Positions 46,001 through 57,057 of a stretch of DNA of 64,000 nt are shown here, piece by piece. The translations under genes were made by a program, and so were the position numbers. A model generated the notes under the pieces. The model did not search any database. It worked only from the letters and a program-made list of their open reading frames with translations, and was not told the DNA's origin. The stretch's first letter is position 1. Each line of letters begins with the position of its first letter. Source of the stretch: Dryococelus australis (Eukaryota > Arthropoda > Insecta > Phasmatodea > Phasmatidae); contig CM057009.1 in assembly GCA_029891345.1 (NCBI GenBank), positions 302,227,466 through 302,291,465 on the forward strand, given 5' to 3'.

Positions 46001-47890
46001 CGACTAAATTATCCCACACGTTTTAATCTGTTGTACTTCGGGCATTTTAAAGTCTGAATGTGGAATTGAAAACACATGCTGTTATATTTCTGAACTAATA
46101 TAAAAATATAATGAACTTTAATTAAATTTTGCCAAAATAATGCTTCGTGTAATTTGGTGCTGCATAAAACTGTTCCTTTTGACCACTTTGCCCTATGTTG
46201 CCACAGAAAATATTATTATTTAGCCGTGAGTTGGGAAAGTTCTCTGTGTAGTGATATCTATAGATGGTTCAAGCTGCGTGACGGCTCGGACCACGTGTTG
46301 CATTGTGCTTGTCTTTGCTTATTGCATCACCGCTGCATCCTCGAGGTCACCTGCCTTCCCGATCGATAACAGCCGGCGCTCCACGTGTTCGAGCAGGTGA
46401 TGGGAGGGGGTGGTGTGTCATTGCTCACGTGCTGTTTTAGATGCTCTTCCTGCCCCCTCAAGGCCATGGTGGCACCAAGCTTTTGCTAGTCGCCTCCTAC
46501 ATGTTGCAGTCTTCTTGCCGATAACCTTGCGTTCTGCTTGTTCCTCCTGCTACATCATGGCGCTCGTTCACCGAAATATAAGAATTTTCAAGTAAAAATA
46601 TTTGAAAAAAGAATTAATTTAAAAGTTTGCAAAAATTTGTCTAAAATATTCTGTCCAAAACAAATGCTGCACTGTGTTAACTTGGTTCCTTCAATGCTGA
46701 ATGCTACTTGTGCTATTGCTGTTTACTTTCCTTAAAGTCATGAGTGCAAAGAAAACATATTCCTCAGAGAAATGAAATTTAAATTTTTAAAATGATCATC
46801 CCAGCGCTAATTAAAATTGTAATAAAACTGTTCTTTTGGTAGCTGTATACTAAGTGAAGTAGAATGCTGCTTTACATCCCCTAAGTGCAAAAATAAAATA
46901 AAATAATGCATAAAAAGTTCCACTTGTTACGGATTGGTACTGTTCCTACTACTGGTAATATTAAGTGTGTAGACTTACTGCTTCCGATTCTCCGATCGAA
47001 AAACTCTGGCGGGAATTATTGGTTGCTGGACTTGTGTACATGTACAAAACACTTGATTCTGTTGCATGTTTGGCAAACCTACAAGGGTCTTTATTTCATT
47101 GCACATTCATTATGTTCCCTTCTAAATAATGCACTGTAGTGGGAATTCTTCTTGCCGCCATGTATATGTCACACATGTATGCAGCGTGTTGGTTCTTCCT
47201 GACTTGCTTATCAAAATTTGCATTTGTGAGAGTTTTGAGAAAAAAATTTATTTTAGAAAGAAAAATGTTATTGCATATTTAAAACACGTGTTTCTTAGGC
47301 ATGTTTAAAGTATTCTAATAATGTTCTGAAAGCTTGCAATTACTTTGAAATGTTCGACAGCTGACCACATGTTTCTAAAATATGTGCAGTGTATTTACAA
47401 GTAATTCTGTAATCCTAAATCTTTCAGGATTTTTTATTGCTAATATTATGTTGCCATTCCTGCTCCTTTGCACCTCTTTGCCCATTTGCTTACTACTCTT
47501 GCATGAACGTGTGTAAAAAAAACTTTTCGATGAAAATTTTTAAAATTACATGATAAATTAAAATTCTCACGTTAATTTGCCATGAAGTGAAATTACTGCA
47601 TATCTTGACTTATTTTGCATCCTTCTGCATTTACCGCTATGTTGATGTGCATACACAGGGGTTACATACATACAAACACTACACTTAGTGCAGAAACATG
47701 TACAATTAGTACATTATCGGTTTAAACGTTACTCTCATCAATTTCAGGTGCAGCTTGCTTGTACCTTACTCTTTATGCTGAAGTTCTTAAATTTGCTAAA
47801 TGGCTCCAGTGCCAGGCAGCCATTTCAATTTTGTTGTGCGTTATTAAGCCCCATGGAAGGGAGGCATTTTAATGATGTTGTCCATTGCTA
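46001..47890 (-). other. Leader region of element D, nothing identified
   Basis: This lies between the D primer site and its Cys-rich frame. No motif was recognised; GC rises at 46260-46560. It would be transcribed as a long untranslated leader. Confidence 0.4.
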
Positions 47891-47910
47891 AGCCCCACTT
47901 GGGCAAACCA
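47891..47910 (-). other. Primer-binding site of element D
   Basis: The minus strand TGGTTTGCCCAAGTGGGGCT starts six bases after the LTR end. It is closely similar to the site of element B (TGGCTTGCCCGACTAGGGCT), with 16 of 20 bases the same. I could not assign the tRNA. Confidence 0.55.
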
Positions 47911-47916
47911 TTTTAA

Positions 47917-48475
47917 TGACATGGTTCCCAGGCTCCAGGGATGATCCTTTGGCCAGTCTGACTTTTAAGACCGACCAATTGGTTAGAGTGCCAGCATCAG
48001 AAATCTTAGTAGAGTAATGAGTTGGGGTTGAGTGTCGACAGCCCGTGGGAATCCATGGGGTATGCATCGTGCTGTTGCCAGTGTTGATTACCACATGTGT
48101 TTACTCACACGGATTTAAGGTGGTGGATTGTACCATCACAAAAGCGTGGGCTGTAGGCCTCCCATAAACGATTTACTTACACTGATGCTGTGCTATCAAG
48201 CAGATAGCTCCCATAATCACAATTACATGCGCTATTGCACTTCTGCCTTTAGGATGTCGTGCCCAATAATTACCTTTACAGGTAAAGCCAATAATAAACA
48301 TGAGTTCTAGTAAAAGGATGTTTATTGCCACAAGACAATACATTTTAAGAATGATATGTATGATGTAGTCTTGGAACTTGAAGGTTTCCTGATAACCTGT
48401 AACTGTAAAACTGGGCAAGGCCCTTAAATATTCAATTGGAAAGTTATGTCCCACTGATGGGAATGTAGCGAGTCC
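47917..48475 (-). repeat. LTR of element D, right copy, interrupted by copia
   Basis: It begins TGACATGGTTCCCAGG and aligns with 36003-36560. At 48475 it is cut after GCGAGTCC, where the copia LTR begins; the homologous copy reads on without a break (GTGGGTCCGACC), which gives the empty site. The remainder should lie right of the window beyond the copia 5' end. Confidence 0.75.
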
Positions 48476-48639
48476 TGTTGGAGATTGGGAAATAAAAAAA
48501 AAGGTAGAGGTGCCTTTCTCTGAAGCTTTGTTTTACCGCTCTTTTATACATAAACAATACAGTGTCGCCATATTGGACAACTCACACAGGTGCACAAGTA
48601 TAATTGCCAACTTAATTTTAAAAATAAATACTTTCAACA
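48476..48639 (-). repeat. 3' LTR of the copia element, 164 bp
   Basis: It begins TGTTGAAAG (minus strand), directly after the polypurine tract, and ends CTCCAACA, giving TGTTG...CAACA inverted ends. A TATA-like TGTATAAAAGAG lies in the middle. Its insertion point in LTR D is exact by comparison with 36.5 kb. The expected target duplication is about AGTCC; its partner is outside the window. Confidence 0.85.
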
Positions 48640-48649
48640 CTCCCCCTCA

Positions 48650-49865
48650 CTAAAATACTAATGTGCTCACTCCTAATTTCCTGAACTTGAAGAACGTATC
48701 TATTGCCAAGGGCTTTGTAAATGTATCTGCTATCTGATTATCACACTTAAGATAACTTACAATGTTTGCAGATAGTGCTTTATTAATAATATGGTACTTA
48801 ATATATATATTATTTAATCTTCTATGACTCTTTGTGCTATTAGCAGCTATTATTAGTGACTGATTATCCTCAGCAATCTTAACAGATTTTACTTTGGGAA
48901 AATTAAAGTCACTCAAAAGATTCTTTAACCAATAGGCTCCACTAACTGCTGTGCATAGTGCTATATATTCAGCCTCGGTGGATGAAAGTGCAATACAATT
49001 TTGGTTCCATGAGCCCAAGGTAAGAGCACACTAAAATAGTTTGAAGGAAAAACCTGTAGTGGATTACCTGTCACTGCAATCCCCTCCCCAGTCTGTATCA
49101 ATATACTCTATAAGAACATTATTACTATCACAATTATATTCAAGTTTGTGATCCACAGTACCCTTTACATATCTCAAAATTATTTTGATAGATCTCAAAA
49201 CACACTCATTTGCACCACTTTGGTACCTACTCAACAGGATAACTGAAGCACACAGATCTGCCCTTGAGGCTGAAACAGCATACAACAAACAACCTATCAT
49301 CTGTCTACACACCTTCTGTACGTCTTTATCATTACAAGTTTCATTCAGCATTACAGCCTTGAAATCCTGGTCAATTGGGGTACTAATTGGTTTACACTCA
49401 CACATGCCATATTTACTGAGGACACATTTCAAATATTTTTCTTGACTTATTTCAGTGGTACCATCCTTCAAGTTCTGCTTTACATTCAGGCTTAGAAAAT
49501 TTGACACTAATCCAAAATCTTTCATGTCAAAATTGTTACACAGTGCCTGTTTTGTGATACAAATCTCTGCTTCATCTGGCACCAACATTAAAAGGTCATT
49601 AACATAAACCAATAAATACAATTTCTGACTGCCCTTACATTTACTATACAAACAATAGTCACTCTTACACCTAACAAAACCTTTTGAACTCATGACTGTG
49701 TCAAACTTTTTACCCCAATATTTAAGGTGATTTTTTATAACAATATATTGATTTGTTTAACTTGACCACATTATTTTCACAACTGACTCCCTAAGGCAAT
49801 TTCAACTACATCTCTTTCTCGATATTTGCGTACAAAAATGCCCCTCTTACATCTAGCTGATGAAT
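48650..49865 (-). pseudogene. pol: Copia reverse transcriptase and RNase H
   Basis: On the minus strand, in order: HQLDVRGAFLYANIEKEM (the first RT Asp), SIYCYKKSP, DYCLYSK and LYLLVYVNDLLMLV, where the catalytic YVDD reads YVND, then ISTPID and the connection. RNase H begins EYIDTDWGGDCSDR and, after a frameshift at about 49020-49064, continues NCIALSSTEAEYIALCTAVS to ADTFTKPLA and the C-terminus. Stops and frameshifts near 49690 also break it. The YVDD-to-YVND change would stop polymerisation even if the frames were intact. Confidence 0.9.
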
Positions 49866-49869
49866 AGGT

Positions 49870-51056
49870 TGACATGTTGCACCTCCAGAGATGCTGTGAT
49901 GTGTTCATGTCCTGCCTGGGAGCAGGTGAAGGAGAGGAACTAATGATATGCCCGGCACCACGGTCGGTAGAGTGAACGATGTTGAATGGGCTCGTATGGT
50001 CGATGGCCTATGGCGACTCTGGATACACGGTCAATATGAAGGACAGTTAATTTAATTGTCAGTTAAATTGTGTTGAAACTAAAATATTTCATTTGGGGTG
50101 AAGCGTCGGCCACTTCGCACGCCTATATTATCACTGAATTTACTCTGCTTGAGGGAGGCAGGCCCCATAAATGCAAATCATATACTGAAAGACACTTTAA
50201 AGTTTTATGCAGCTATGATGGTGCAGTACCCAATTAACTCTGGAGCATTAATGTAACAAAACATGTCAAATTAGGGTATGACTGTTTTATTACTGCAAAG
50301 GCACAACAAAATGTTGCTGCGCATGAAAATTCGTACCCTTGGTTAAGCGGACCCGGCACTCTGGATCTGGGGGTGGTCACTACTGTTTCAAATAAGGCGT
50401 AGGTCTTAAGTTAGAATTATGTAACAACGTGTCTCACCAGTGAAGTCCTGGTATGCTACATCAGGGTGCAGGGAGACCTTCACTTGGCTAACTAAAAGTA
50501 CTTAAATGTTCCCGAGTTACATTAACTTTGCGATGAAAGAAAATGCAGCTTGGATTTAATGGCCGAGGGGAGTAAGTAGAGCTTACTGTCTGCCATGCTA
50601 GTTGTCTGGAGTACTGAAGTCTGACTAACGATATGGCGTCGGCTTCGCCGCAATTCTGGCGAATCCGGCGCCAAAAATGAAAATATGTAAAATGCAACTT
50701 AATAACGAACATGATAAATCAAACTGACATTGCACATAATTATGATTACTAAACTAAAACACATTGGTAAATACTCGTGAATGCCAGAGCCCCAGATATG
50801 GTTAAGAATGATATGTCATGAGTATGTCACCGCACTTGATGGGTGATATTAAATGAAATTGCCACTCAGGTAACTGATTCTCGATATATGATCATATGTA
50901 CACTGTTATTATTAACATATTAAAATCGGTGTGTGTCATACTGTTTATAATTAAGGGCATGTGCATGGATGTGATAACACACATATTTCGTTACTAGGGG
51001 CGAAATACTCTCTATGCTGGAATGGGTGGTTTCCCTAATTAATTGTGGTTCAATCA
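49870..51056 (-). repeat. 3' LTR of element B, truncated
   Basis: It aligns with 56020-56490 plus 60588-61326: GCTCGTATGGTCGATGGCCT, CGCACGCCTATATT, GGTATGACTGTTTTATTAC, ATGGCGTCGGCTTCGCCGCA and GGTTTCCCTARTTAATTGTG are all shared. The 61327-61738 part of the other LTR (about 410 bp) has no counterpart here, nor has 60268-60587. The missing 410 bp adjoin the missing integrase, so one deletion probably removed both. Confidence 0.85.
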
Positions 51057-51096
51057 TGATGGAGGTGACACGATGTTGGGTGTCCGTACACTGTAG

Positions 51097-51528
51097 TTAG
51101 GCAGTTAAAAAACTGTCCTGTAAGTCGTCGATCACGAGGTCTGATTTATCAGGAGCCTCGATGACAGCACATCTCACGTAGCCCTTGTAAGTTGTTGGGC
51201 AGTTGGATGTAGTAGAGGGAAGTATGTCGTCTTCTTGGTCCACCACTACCATTTCGCCTGGTGCACCTGAGAGCTCATCTGCCAGCTGATTCTCAGCTCC
51301 TGGTATGTGGTCCACCTCAAAATTGTACGCTTGGAGAGCCCAGGGTACTAATTTGCTCCTGGCTTTTCTCATGGTGTGAAGCCAGATTAATTACCGGTTG
51401 TCAGTTCGTAGTGTGTGTCATTGATACTCTAGGTATTCCCTGTACTGTTTCACAGCCCATGCTATGGTCAGACTCTCTCGCTCGTTCATGTCATATTTAC
51501 CCTCAGTTGCCCCTAACTTTGCACTGTT
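51097..51528 (-). pseudogene. pol: Element B RNase H and integrase start
   Basis: The minus strand shows the RNase H end: RKARSKLVPWALQAYNFEVD then HIPGAENQLADELSG, the HxPG-N-ADxLSR motif with SG in place of SR. A linker follows to DKSDLVIDDLQDSFLTA and a stop. Upstream (51380-51528), broken frames fit the middle of RNase H. The integrase zinc domain and core are absent before the LTR. Confidence 0.8.
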
Positions 51529-52439
51529 TTATTCAATGATGTGCTTCTCTTGGTTGTCTACAATTTGATAAAAGACTTCTCCCAAGCCCTTCTCACATGT
51601 GTCTGTCTGAGGATATAAATGGCGACTTGGGTTGTGTCGAGCCAATGTCTTGCACTCCCTAAACTTGATTTTTATCACTTTAACACTTGCTTCATGTTCC
51701 GCTGTCCTCACGTACTTTATGTTGGGTGTCAACATGTCAGTGAGTGGTGCATTTATGGTTACACAATCCTGTATGATTTCTCGCAGCCAGTTCACCAACC
51801 CAAAAAAAATCCTTAGTTCCTTCCTGGTGTGCGGCACCTCGTAGTCGTTAATGAGGGCTAAATGCTCTTGTGTTGTCCAGCTTCTGTGCTCATCGACCAT
51901 GTGCCCAAGAAACTGTTTGCATGGGTGGTCGATGTGAGACTTGCGGTTCGTACTAGACAACTTGTTGAGGGGTAGTCTCTCCAAGACTAGTGACAGGTGT
52001 TGGATGTGGTCATCCCAGGTTTCTGACCAGATGACCACTTCATCCAGGTACATGAGGGCAAAATCTCCAATGTACCATTCTATTACCTGGACAATCACTG
52101 TCTGAAAAGTTGCAGGTGCACTCTTCAAGCTTAAGGGTATTGCGCTGAAGTGGAACCTTCTCCCATATGGGGCTGTGAATGCCGTTTTGTGATAGCCTGC
52201 AGGTTTTATTGGCACCTGACATTACCCGCTGTGCAGGTCCATTGATGGCATGACCTTATCCTTGCCCAAGGTATGCAATGCATCCTTGAAACTAATGAGA
52301 GAGGTGGGGCGCTCAGTGTGATTTGGTTGATTGCTCTGAAATCTACACAGAAGCACCACATCCCGTCTATCTTGGGTGCCAAGGTGATCGCACTGTTGAA
52401 GTGTTTGCAGGTGGGTTCCATCATACTCTCAGCTAGCAT
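51529..52439 (-). pseudogene. pol: Element B reverse transcriptase
   Basis: The N-terminal part (52439-52206) reads MLAESMMEP, LAPKIDGMWCFCVDFRAINQ. After a frameshift a 228-codon frame (52215-51529) reads MPIKPAGYHKTAFTAPYGRR, FHFSAIPLSLKSAPATFQ, then FALMYLDEVVIWSETWDDHI: the catalytic YxDD is YLDE, a change of the second Asp to Glu. Downstream are CKQFLGHMVDEH, TRKELRIFFGLVNWLREII and the RNase H tether. It is the longest clear protein-coding remnant in the window. Confidence 0.92.
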
Positions 52440-53070
52440 TTCTTCAATTTGATCTTTAATGATGGTGCATTGATATGGCTGGTAACTTCTGGGTCCAGAG
52501 AAGATGATCGGTCATGTTCCAGCGGAATACAATGCTCAGCTATGGTCGTTCGATGGATTGGGTCTCCTGCCACAAATACTTCGCATCGTTCATCCTGTAT
52601 GCATTGCACAAACTTCCTGTATTCTGGAGGGACCACATGATCGAGTTCATCATGTTGTATTCTGGGCTTGTTACAACTGGGTCAAAATTCGTTGTTGTAC
52701 ACTGTTCGCCTTTACTTCAGGCCGAAATGGATCCTATGGGCGGCTGGCTCAAAATTGCTTTTTGTTCTCTGAGCCAGGGGATACCCAAGATGGCATCCAT
52801 CCATAGGTTCGCAGACACAAAGGCTGTGGAGATGGTGTCCACATCTCTAATTCGGATGGTAATCAGTGTCCCTCCCATTGATTCCCCTGTGTTCTGCTTC
52901 ATTGCGAGGTGTAATACCTGTGTACTCGGAAAAATCTCGGTCATGTCCATGAATCCGACATGCACGAAATTATGACTGGCTGCTGTGTCCAATAATGCAT
53001 GGCATGGTTTAAGATTTAAATGTACTGCAATTATAATCATTCTGTTTTGTGTTTTGTTGATTTGCTGCAT
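52440..53070 (-). pseudogene. pol: Element B aspartic protease and linker to RT
   Basis: The minus strand reads LNLKPCHALLDTAASHNFVH: a retroviral-type protease with DTAA in the place of DTG/DSG, an accepted variant in some gypsy elements. TAFVSANLWMDAILGIPWLR with EQKAIL follows, matching element A. The linker at 52636-52433 (VPPEYRKFVQCIQDERCEVF) is the pre-RT region. Frameshifts separate protease from the linker. Confidence 0.85.
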
Positions 53071-53084
53071 GCTTGGTTACTGAC

Positions 53085-53720
53085 TTTTGATTTATACCTG
53101 CTCTAGTTGTTGAGGAGGCGTTGTACCACAGGGGCCGCCATTTCCCCTGGGGTAGTGAGCACCTGGCTCGCCTACCCCAATGGTCCATTTCCTGTCGGTG
53201 GTTTGTTGATGTTCTGTGGTTGGTTGGGTTTTGGACACTGATTGTGCCAATGCATTTTGCCTTCCCGACTGCAATAAATGCACGCAAATGGCAGCTCATA
53301 TCGGCCTCATACCATGCCCGAGGTTGCTGATATCCGTGCTGCCATCCTGGGTGTGGGGTATGTTCTTGTTCGGAACACACCTGCTCCTACTACCTTGTTC
53401 ACTGCCGGTTGCTCATCTGTCCGTTACCTCTGCTCTGCGTCTTTTCTCCGGAGCGAATGATACCCATCACCCTCTCTAGTCGCAGAGTTTTTCTCTCGGC
53501 TGGTAAGGTCCAGCAATGTGGCAGAGCGCATGAATTTATCCATGCTACTGTGAATTAACGGTGCCATTGCTAGCCTGTTTTCCGCTCTTATAGTTGACGC
53601 TCGCTCATGTGTGGATGAAAGTTTTTGATTTGCCCTAGCTTCCTCGTTGCAAACGCGGTCAGAGATTCACCCGCTTTTTGCACTTCTAGCACAGCCCTGT
53701 TCTCTGCTTGCAATGAGGAG
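53085..53720 (-). pseudogene. gag: Element B Gag C-terminal and knuckle region
   Basis: At 53640-53480, broken frames give TAFATRKL...FHPHMS, matching element A Gag. From 53380 on is a region with C/H residues (MSCHLRAFIAVGKAKC) in the place of a zinc knuckle, then a basic linker NPTNHRTSTNHRQEMDHWG. Several frames are mixed, so the extent is approximate. Confidence 0.7.
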
Positions 53721-53882
53721 TAGGTATTGGCAAATCGACTTTGAAAGCTGTAATTCTACCAATACTTTAGTGACTGATTGTTTTACACCAATTACTTGCC
53801 TCGCAGACCAATTGAGTCCATATACAGTGTGGCCTCTCTTGCTGGCACAACCTGTATTTATCTAAATGTGTTGTGCAGTCGT

Positions 53883-54660
53883 TTAGGAATGTCTGCGGTT
53901 CCTCACTTGGTAGGCCTGAAAATGTTGGTGACCATTGAAATGGCCATGTCTTGCCCGGTCAGACATTGCCAGTGCGTTTTTTTGCCCACACATCATACAC
54001 ATCACGGTTTCTTGTGACCCTTGCCTGAAAATTTCTTGTTGACATTGTTCATGCGTTTGTAAATGTTCTGTTTTGACGGCTTTCGAAATTTTATCTGTTC
54101 GGAAAAGAATGTGTTTCCACGTTTCGCAGATAATACGGCCTTGTTGATCTGTGGTGGCCATTACAGCCCGACTCTAACATTCCGGATGAAAACTACGTGC
54201 ACATTATACTCAAATTACGGTTCCATTTCCCCTTTCTGCTCAAGTAATTTGTTTCGCACACCTGCCATATTGCCAATGTGTAGTTACATTTTCTGTGAAG
54301 TTGAAGTGTGGCTGTTCACATTTACAAACAAATTTGTTTGGCAAACCTTGTTCATTTTGAGTGGGTTGCACTTTGCCACAGTCGGCACACAAAATTACTG
54401 GTGTACCACCTGTGGTACAACTCCACGTTTTGCTCCCTCGGGTTCTTTTTGCAATAGTTATTCTTTCTTTGCGAATTATCAAATTCTGTGTTTCCTTACA
54501 CTGACATATTACTTCTTCAAAGGGATTTGTGCATATTGTGGGATGTATACATGTCAAACATAATGGTTTTGCTTTGCCTGCACTTGTACACCAATTCAAA
54601 TGCTTCCAGACAGTATCTTGTACCCCGCATGCTGCGGAGCGCGGGCTTCAAGGTCAAATA
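53883..54660 (-). pseudogene. Cys-rich region upstream of Gag B
   Basis: Two minus-strand frames (54660-54240, then 54161-53883 after stops) are unusually Cys-rich, with repeated CxxC/CxC pairs: PLCLTCIHPTIC, EEVICQCKE, WSCTTGGTPVILCADCGK, FVCKCEQ and QETVMCMMCGQK. VWKHLNWC and ETWKHILF hint at an internal repeat. The spacing suggests several small zinc ribbons. Element D has a similar ETVECEAC block in the same position relative to Gag. No known Gag domain is recognised. It may bind nucleic acid, but that is inference. Confidence 0.5.
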
Positions 54661-55997
54661 CTGTGTTGGTACGCGGCTGGCCATCGGTCGCACCACGAGG
54701 GAGGAAGGGAATTTACTGTCACTCCGGCTCCTTTCTTTCCTGCTGAGAAAACATGTTCCAGCTGCGCGAGTGATGCGTGTGTTTTCCCAGTATACTAGTT
54801 GTTTTAAAAATGGAAAATTTACTTTGAAAAGTTTCTTGAAAATTAGTTGTGGGCTCTTGACTTATGATTGCCACACAACAGCTTTGGAAATCCTTGCAAA
54901 AATGATCTTGATTAATGGCTTTCAAAACTTTGTTGACTTTTAAAAGTCCATGAAAAATCTTTAAAATTTGTAATTATTTAGAAAAATGCTCAGAAATGTT
55001 AAAAAAAAAATTGGTTTAATTGACAGTAGTACTTTAAGTTCGTTACTGTCCAAGGGAATACACTGGAAAAAATTATTGCATATTTTGAAACAATTTGAAC
55101 ATTTTATTACTAAAAAATGCTGCAAAACTTTCCAGAAAATTTCCAAAAATTATTAAAATTAATTTTGATTGCTACTGTATCTTAAATTGCTGACTGGTAT
55201 CGTTTGAAAATACCGCCTTACTTTGCTCATTGTGATACCTGTTGCCAATTACTGCACACATTTATAATTGCCACATGTGTTTTTTTACAAAACACTATCA
55301 CACTTACATATGCACATCTGCTGTGCTGTTGTCTTGCTGCAGTGTAGTGTTGAGTACAGGTAAATTTTTAAATACAATTTACACTTGCAGTGTCGAGTAG
55401 GTGTGTTCGACTTGCATCTGATTTGGCTTACAGTTGTGTATTTTTCATTACGTGTTGTCACATCTTTCCAGTGTATGTCTACAAAAGTTAAAACATCTGA
55501 TGACATTGCATGTAAACAACCAAGCTTAATGGATTGTTTGACAGATGCAGACCTTCACTGTGTGTCAGTTGACATGTTTTGTTTCCCACTCGAATTACTG
55601 TACGTCTGTCAACGTAACACATATGCACTCTACAGTGTAAACAAATCTGACAAATTGACAAATGAATAAATGTACAAATAGTGTGACAAAAGAAAACATA
55701 AAAATCCTTGATATGATTGATGTTGATTGTAGTGTTCACTGTATTGTCTTAATTACGTTGTTTGATAGGTGTCTGAATGTCTCAGGTTACTCACCAATAA
55801 ATGCAGCTGTTCGTTGTGAAGAACTTTTGTCGCACTTTTACCTTTGTCGCGTAGCCTGTTGTCCACATGTTGTGTTGAGCAGACTACCAATGTGTTGTTG
55901 GTGCTCATCTGTACTGTGATGTTCTACTGTTGTTTGATTTGCCTGAGTTGGGAAAACCACTTGATGTAGGAAAGAAGTTGCACTATAATGTTTGAGT
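54661..55997 (-). other. Leader of element B, nothing identified
   Basis: The stretch is between the primer site and the Cys-rich region; it is AT-rich from 54900 to 55500. Near 55928-56030 two similar strings (GCCTGAGTTGGGAAAACCAC and GCCCTAGTCGGGCAAGCCAC) each precede TTGATG, so the primer site may have a decayed tandem copy. No gene seen. Confidence 0.4.
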
Positions 55998-56017
55998 AGC
56001 CCTAGTCGGGCAAGCCA
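55998..56017 (-). other. Primer-binding site of element B
   Basis: The minus strand TGGCTTGCCCGACTAGGGCT starts two bases after the LTR end (56020). It is closely related to the D site, and different from the Lys-type site of element A. The primer tRNA is not identified. Confidence 0.6.
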
Positions 56018-56019
56018 CT

Positions 56020-56490
56020 TGATGCGTTCTGCCTCCAGAGATACTGTGATGTGATCGTTTCCCACCTGGAAGCAGGTGTAGGATAGGAACTGATAATGTG
56101 CCCAGTGCCACATTCGGTAGAGTGAATGATGTTGAATGGGGTCGTATGGTCGATGGCCTACAGCGACTCTGGATATGCGGTCAATATGTAGGGGAGCTAA
56201 TTATTTGTCAGTTAAATGGTGTTGAATCTAAAATATTTTTTTTGTGGCGAAGCTGTTGACCACATTGCACGCCTATATTTTCACTGAATTTACTCTGCTC
56301 GAGGAATGCTGGCCCCTTAAATACAAAACATACACTGAGAGACATTTTAAAGTTGATGCTGATATGAGGGTGCAATAACTGATGAACTCAGGAGAGTTAA
56401 TATAATAAAACACGTCTAATTATGGTATGACTGTTTTATTACCGCAAAGGTACAATGAAATGTTGCTGCACATGAAAATTCGTACCCATG
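56020..56490 (-). repeat. 5' LTR of element B, inner segment
   Basis: It aligns with 49870-50335 of the 3' LTR and ends at ATTCGTACCCATG where element C begins. The 3' LTR reads ATTCGTACCCTTGGTTAAGC at this point, the empty site. Confidence 0.85.
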
Positions 56491-56906
56491 TGACGTCGAC
56501 AGCTCCTAGGCCTCAGATCATTCACCATGTCATGCCAGCAGAGACATCAAGAATGCAACACAACATCGCAGTGGAGCACCTCAGTCGACGAACCAGTGCC
56601 ATGTGCACCAAACAGGTAGTAGTAGCATCTTAGATCTCGTGAGAGTACCACCGCACTGCAGTGCTCCGGGGACTTCATCGCCCGGAGTACACAGTCTCTT
56701 ACCCTCAGTTCGACTTTTGCATTGCCGAGGTGTACTATGCAATTTATGCTCATAGACCCTACGGCCATTTCATCTTTGTAAGAGCCCGCCTGGCTAAAAC
56801 GGTGGTATGCTAACTTCAGTGCAGCAATGGGGAAGAACTTGTAATAAATATGTACTGGTGATAGACCAATGTTTTATTATGATTAACCACCTATTGGTTA
56901 CTTAAC
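56491..56906 (+). repeat. 5' LTR of element C
   Basis: It matches 58698-58814 and 59896-60267, with CCAAACAGGTAGT, ATCTTAGATCTCGTGAGAGT, GGCTAAAACGG and ACCAATGTTTTATTATGATT shared. Relative to the other copy it lacks 1.08 kb after GTGCCATGTGC and about 70 bases after ACTTCATC. An AATAAA at 56840 could be the polyadenylation signal. Confidence 0.82.
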
Positions 56907-57057
56907 CTGACATGTATTGCACCTGCTATGTACTTGAACAACAGAGACCACAACCGGCCCGCCAACACATCTGCAAGCTAAGGAGAACGCTGGCCAGATG
57001 TATCTGACACTGACGCAATACCGTCAAGAAAATTGACGTGAAGTATGGCATAATGTT

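Larger units (their letters stand above)
48476..49869 (-). mobile_element. Ty1/copia element, 3' part
   Basis: This is the 3' portion of a copia element whose 5' portion lies at 61739-64000. It contains the 3' LTR, a polypurine tract (GTGAGGGGGAG on the minus strand, 48640-48650), RNase H and most of RT. The two portions are separated by element B, flanked by AGGT at 49866-49869 and 61739-61742; with one AGGT removed the RT frame passes from KLKLP (right) into HQLDVRGAFLYANI (left). Confidence 0.88.
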
